Source: an uncultured Porticoccus sp. (lineage in GTDB: Bacteria; Pseudomonadota; Gammaproteobacteria; Pseudomonadales; Porticoccaceae). From it: a DNA stretch of 64,000 nt. Numbering within the stretch: the stretch's first letter is position 1; the number at the start of each line of letters is the position of its first letter. The position numbers and the translations under genes were made by a program. The DNA is taken from contig CAMYLT010000003.1 of the NCBI GenBank assembly GCA_947259505.1, forward strand, positions 1 through 64,000, in the 5' to 3' direction. The notes under the pieces were generated by a model, which was not told the origin of the DNA, did not search any database, and worked only from the letters and a program-made list of their open reading frames with translations. Of the stretch, positions 63,321 to 64,000 are shown piece by piece.

Positions 63321-64000
63321 TCAACGGCTGAATTTAATGCGGTAGCTTAATGCTTCTGTGAGGTGATTGATGGAAATGTTTTCACATTGGTCCAAATCGG
63401 CAATGGTTCTGGCCACTTTTAATATCCGGTGCACCCCTCTCGCTGACAGCCCCAGCTGTTCAGTGGCCCGTTGAATAAGTGTTTTCTGGGTGTCGTCCAG
63501 TATGCAGTGACTGCGAAGTTGCTGATTGCTCAGTTTAGTGTTCAGTTGCCCGGAACGATGATATTGCCTCGCTCGGGCATTAATTACCCGCTGCAGTACT
63601 TCTTTGTTGCCATCTCCTTCATCAGAGGGTGACTCCAGAAGCTGGCCGCTGAGTAGGCTAGGAACTTCTACCAGTAGGTCAATACGATCCAGTAACGGGC
63701 CGGAGATTTTTTCCCGGTAGCGGCGAACCTGATCTGGGGTGCAACGACAGCGCTCACTGCCAAGATACCCACACGGGCAGGGGTTCATGGCGGCAATTAA
63801 CTGAAAATTGGCAGGGTAGCGGGTTTGTGCCTGTACCCGGGAAATCAGTATTTCGCCGGATTCCAGTGGTTCACGTAGAACTTCCAGGACTTTGCGGGGA
63901 AATTCCGGCAGTTCATCCAGAAACAGCACCCCGTGGTGAGCTAATGAAATCTCTCCGGGCCTTGGGATACCGCCTCCGCCCACCAGTGCGGTTGCGGAGG
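63321..64000 (-). CDS. comM: ComM/YifB Mg-chelatase-like AAA ATPase (3' part, runs off the window)
   Basis: The C-terminal 226 residues or so; the frame is open through the end of the window. Upstream of the visible ATG the reading continues SATALVGGGG, so the ATG at 63983 is not the start. GVLFLDELPEFPRKVLEVLREPLE is the Walker B region, ANFQLIAAMNPCPCG the sensor with a CxC, and LSARGVHRILKVARTIADLD the helical lid. Hexameric helicase for branch migration in natural transformation. Confidence 0.95.
   Translation of the reverse strand, partial: SATALVGGGGIPRPGEISLAHHGVLFLDELPEFPRKVLEVLREPLESGEILISRVQAQTRYPANFQLIAAMNPCPCGYLGSERCRCTPDQVRRYREKISGPLLDRIDLLVEVPSLLSGQLLESPSDEGDGNKEVLQRVINARARQYHRSGQLNTKLSNQQLRSHCILDDTQKTLIQRATEQLGLSARGVHRILKVARTIADLDQCENISINHLTEALSYRIKFSR

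Overview
The window comes from the chromosome of a GC-rich gammaproteobacterium. Gene content and order (gatCAB opposite mreBCD-maf-rng-yhdP; proA-nadD-rsfS-rlmH; sfsA-dksA-gluQRS-cbrB-pcnB-folK-panB; class I PHA synthase) point to the Pseudomonadales/Cellvibrionales side of the class, probably a free-living, possibly marine, heterotroph. The genus cannot be named from sequence alone. About 58 protein genes are supported. No rRNA, tRNA, CRISPR or prophage was seen.

Left edge (1-2000): a broken chromosomal integron. It holds a 31-codon relic of an integron integrase on the + strand, a candidate attI, and on the - strand two gene cassettes whose first bases match their own attC inverse cores. 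One cassette encodes an HNH nuclease and the other a PD-(D/E)XK-like protein. The second cassette's attC is interrupted by the end of an IS3-type element, which appears as a perfect 79-bp fold-back palindrome exactly at the window edge.

2000-21000: housekeeping. gatCAB plus a PA4642-like gene on the - strand; mreBCD-maf-rng-yhdP-nit on the + strand (cell shape, septum inhibitor/nucleotide sanitation, RNase G, envelope lipid transport); then msrB, pcp and a small membrane protein; convergent proA-nadD-rsfS-rlmH; a sirtuin and a LON-domain protein.

21000-34800: accessory and stress genes. PAP2 phosphatase with an MJ1255-type glycosyltransferase; SOS-controlled umuDC with a clear LexA box; GlxA-type regulator opposite an OsmC protein; patatin; a monooxygenase-fold protein; a lipoprotein candidate bracketed by a diverged direct repeat; and a compact operon, adhC-fghA-acetyltransferase-fdhF-like, that could carry formaldehyde through S-formylglutathione and formate to CO2.

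34800-50500: Na/Pi symporter-like protein, an MMPL/RND exporter with an unusual tandem PF-acidic repeat, SelW-like, hydroxyacid dehydrogenase, dtd, PPi-dependent phosphofructokinase, mpl-ubiX-DUF2238, metallo-hydrolase, esterase, ferritin-like protein, UbiA-type prenyltransferase and GST.

50500-64000: panB, deoxynucleoside kinase, folK, pcnB, cbrB, gluQRS, dksA, aminotransferase, sfsA, rep, phaC and the end of comM. The pcnB/cbrB gap holds a sigma-54 promoter, an A-rich (ARN)-type tract and a strong intrinsic terminator, the layout of a CrcZ/CrcY-type Hfq-decoy sRNA. The partner kinase gene cbrA, which in Pseudomonas lies between gluQ and cbrB, is absent from that position. The integron relic and the CrcZ-like locus are the two most notable systems here.
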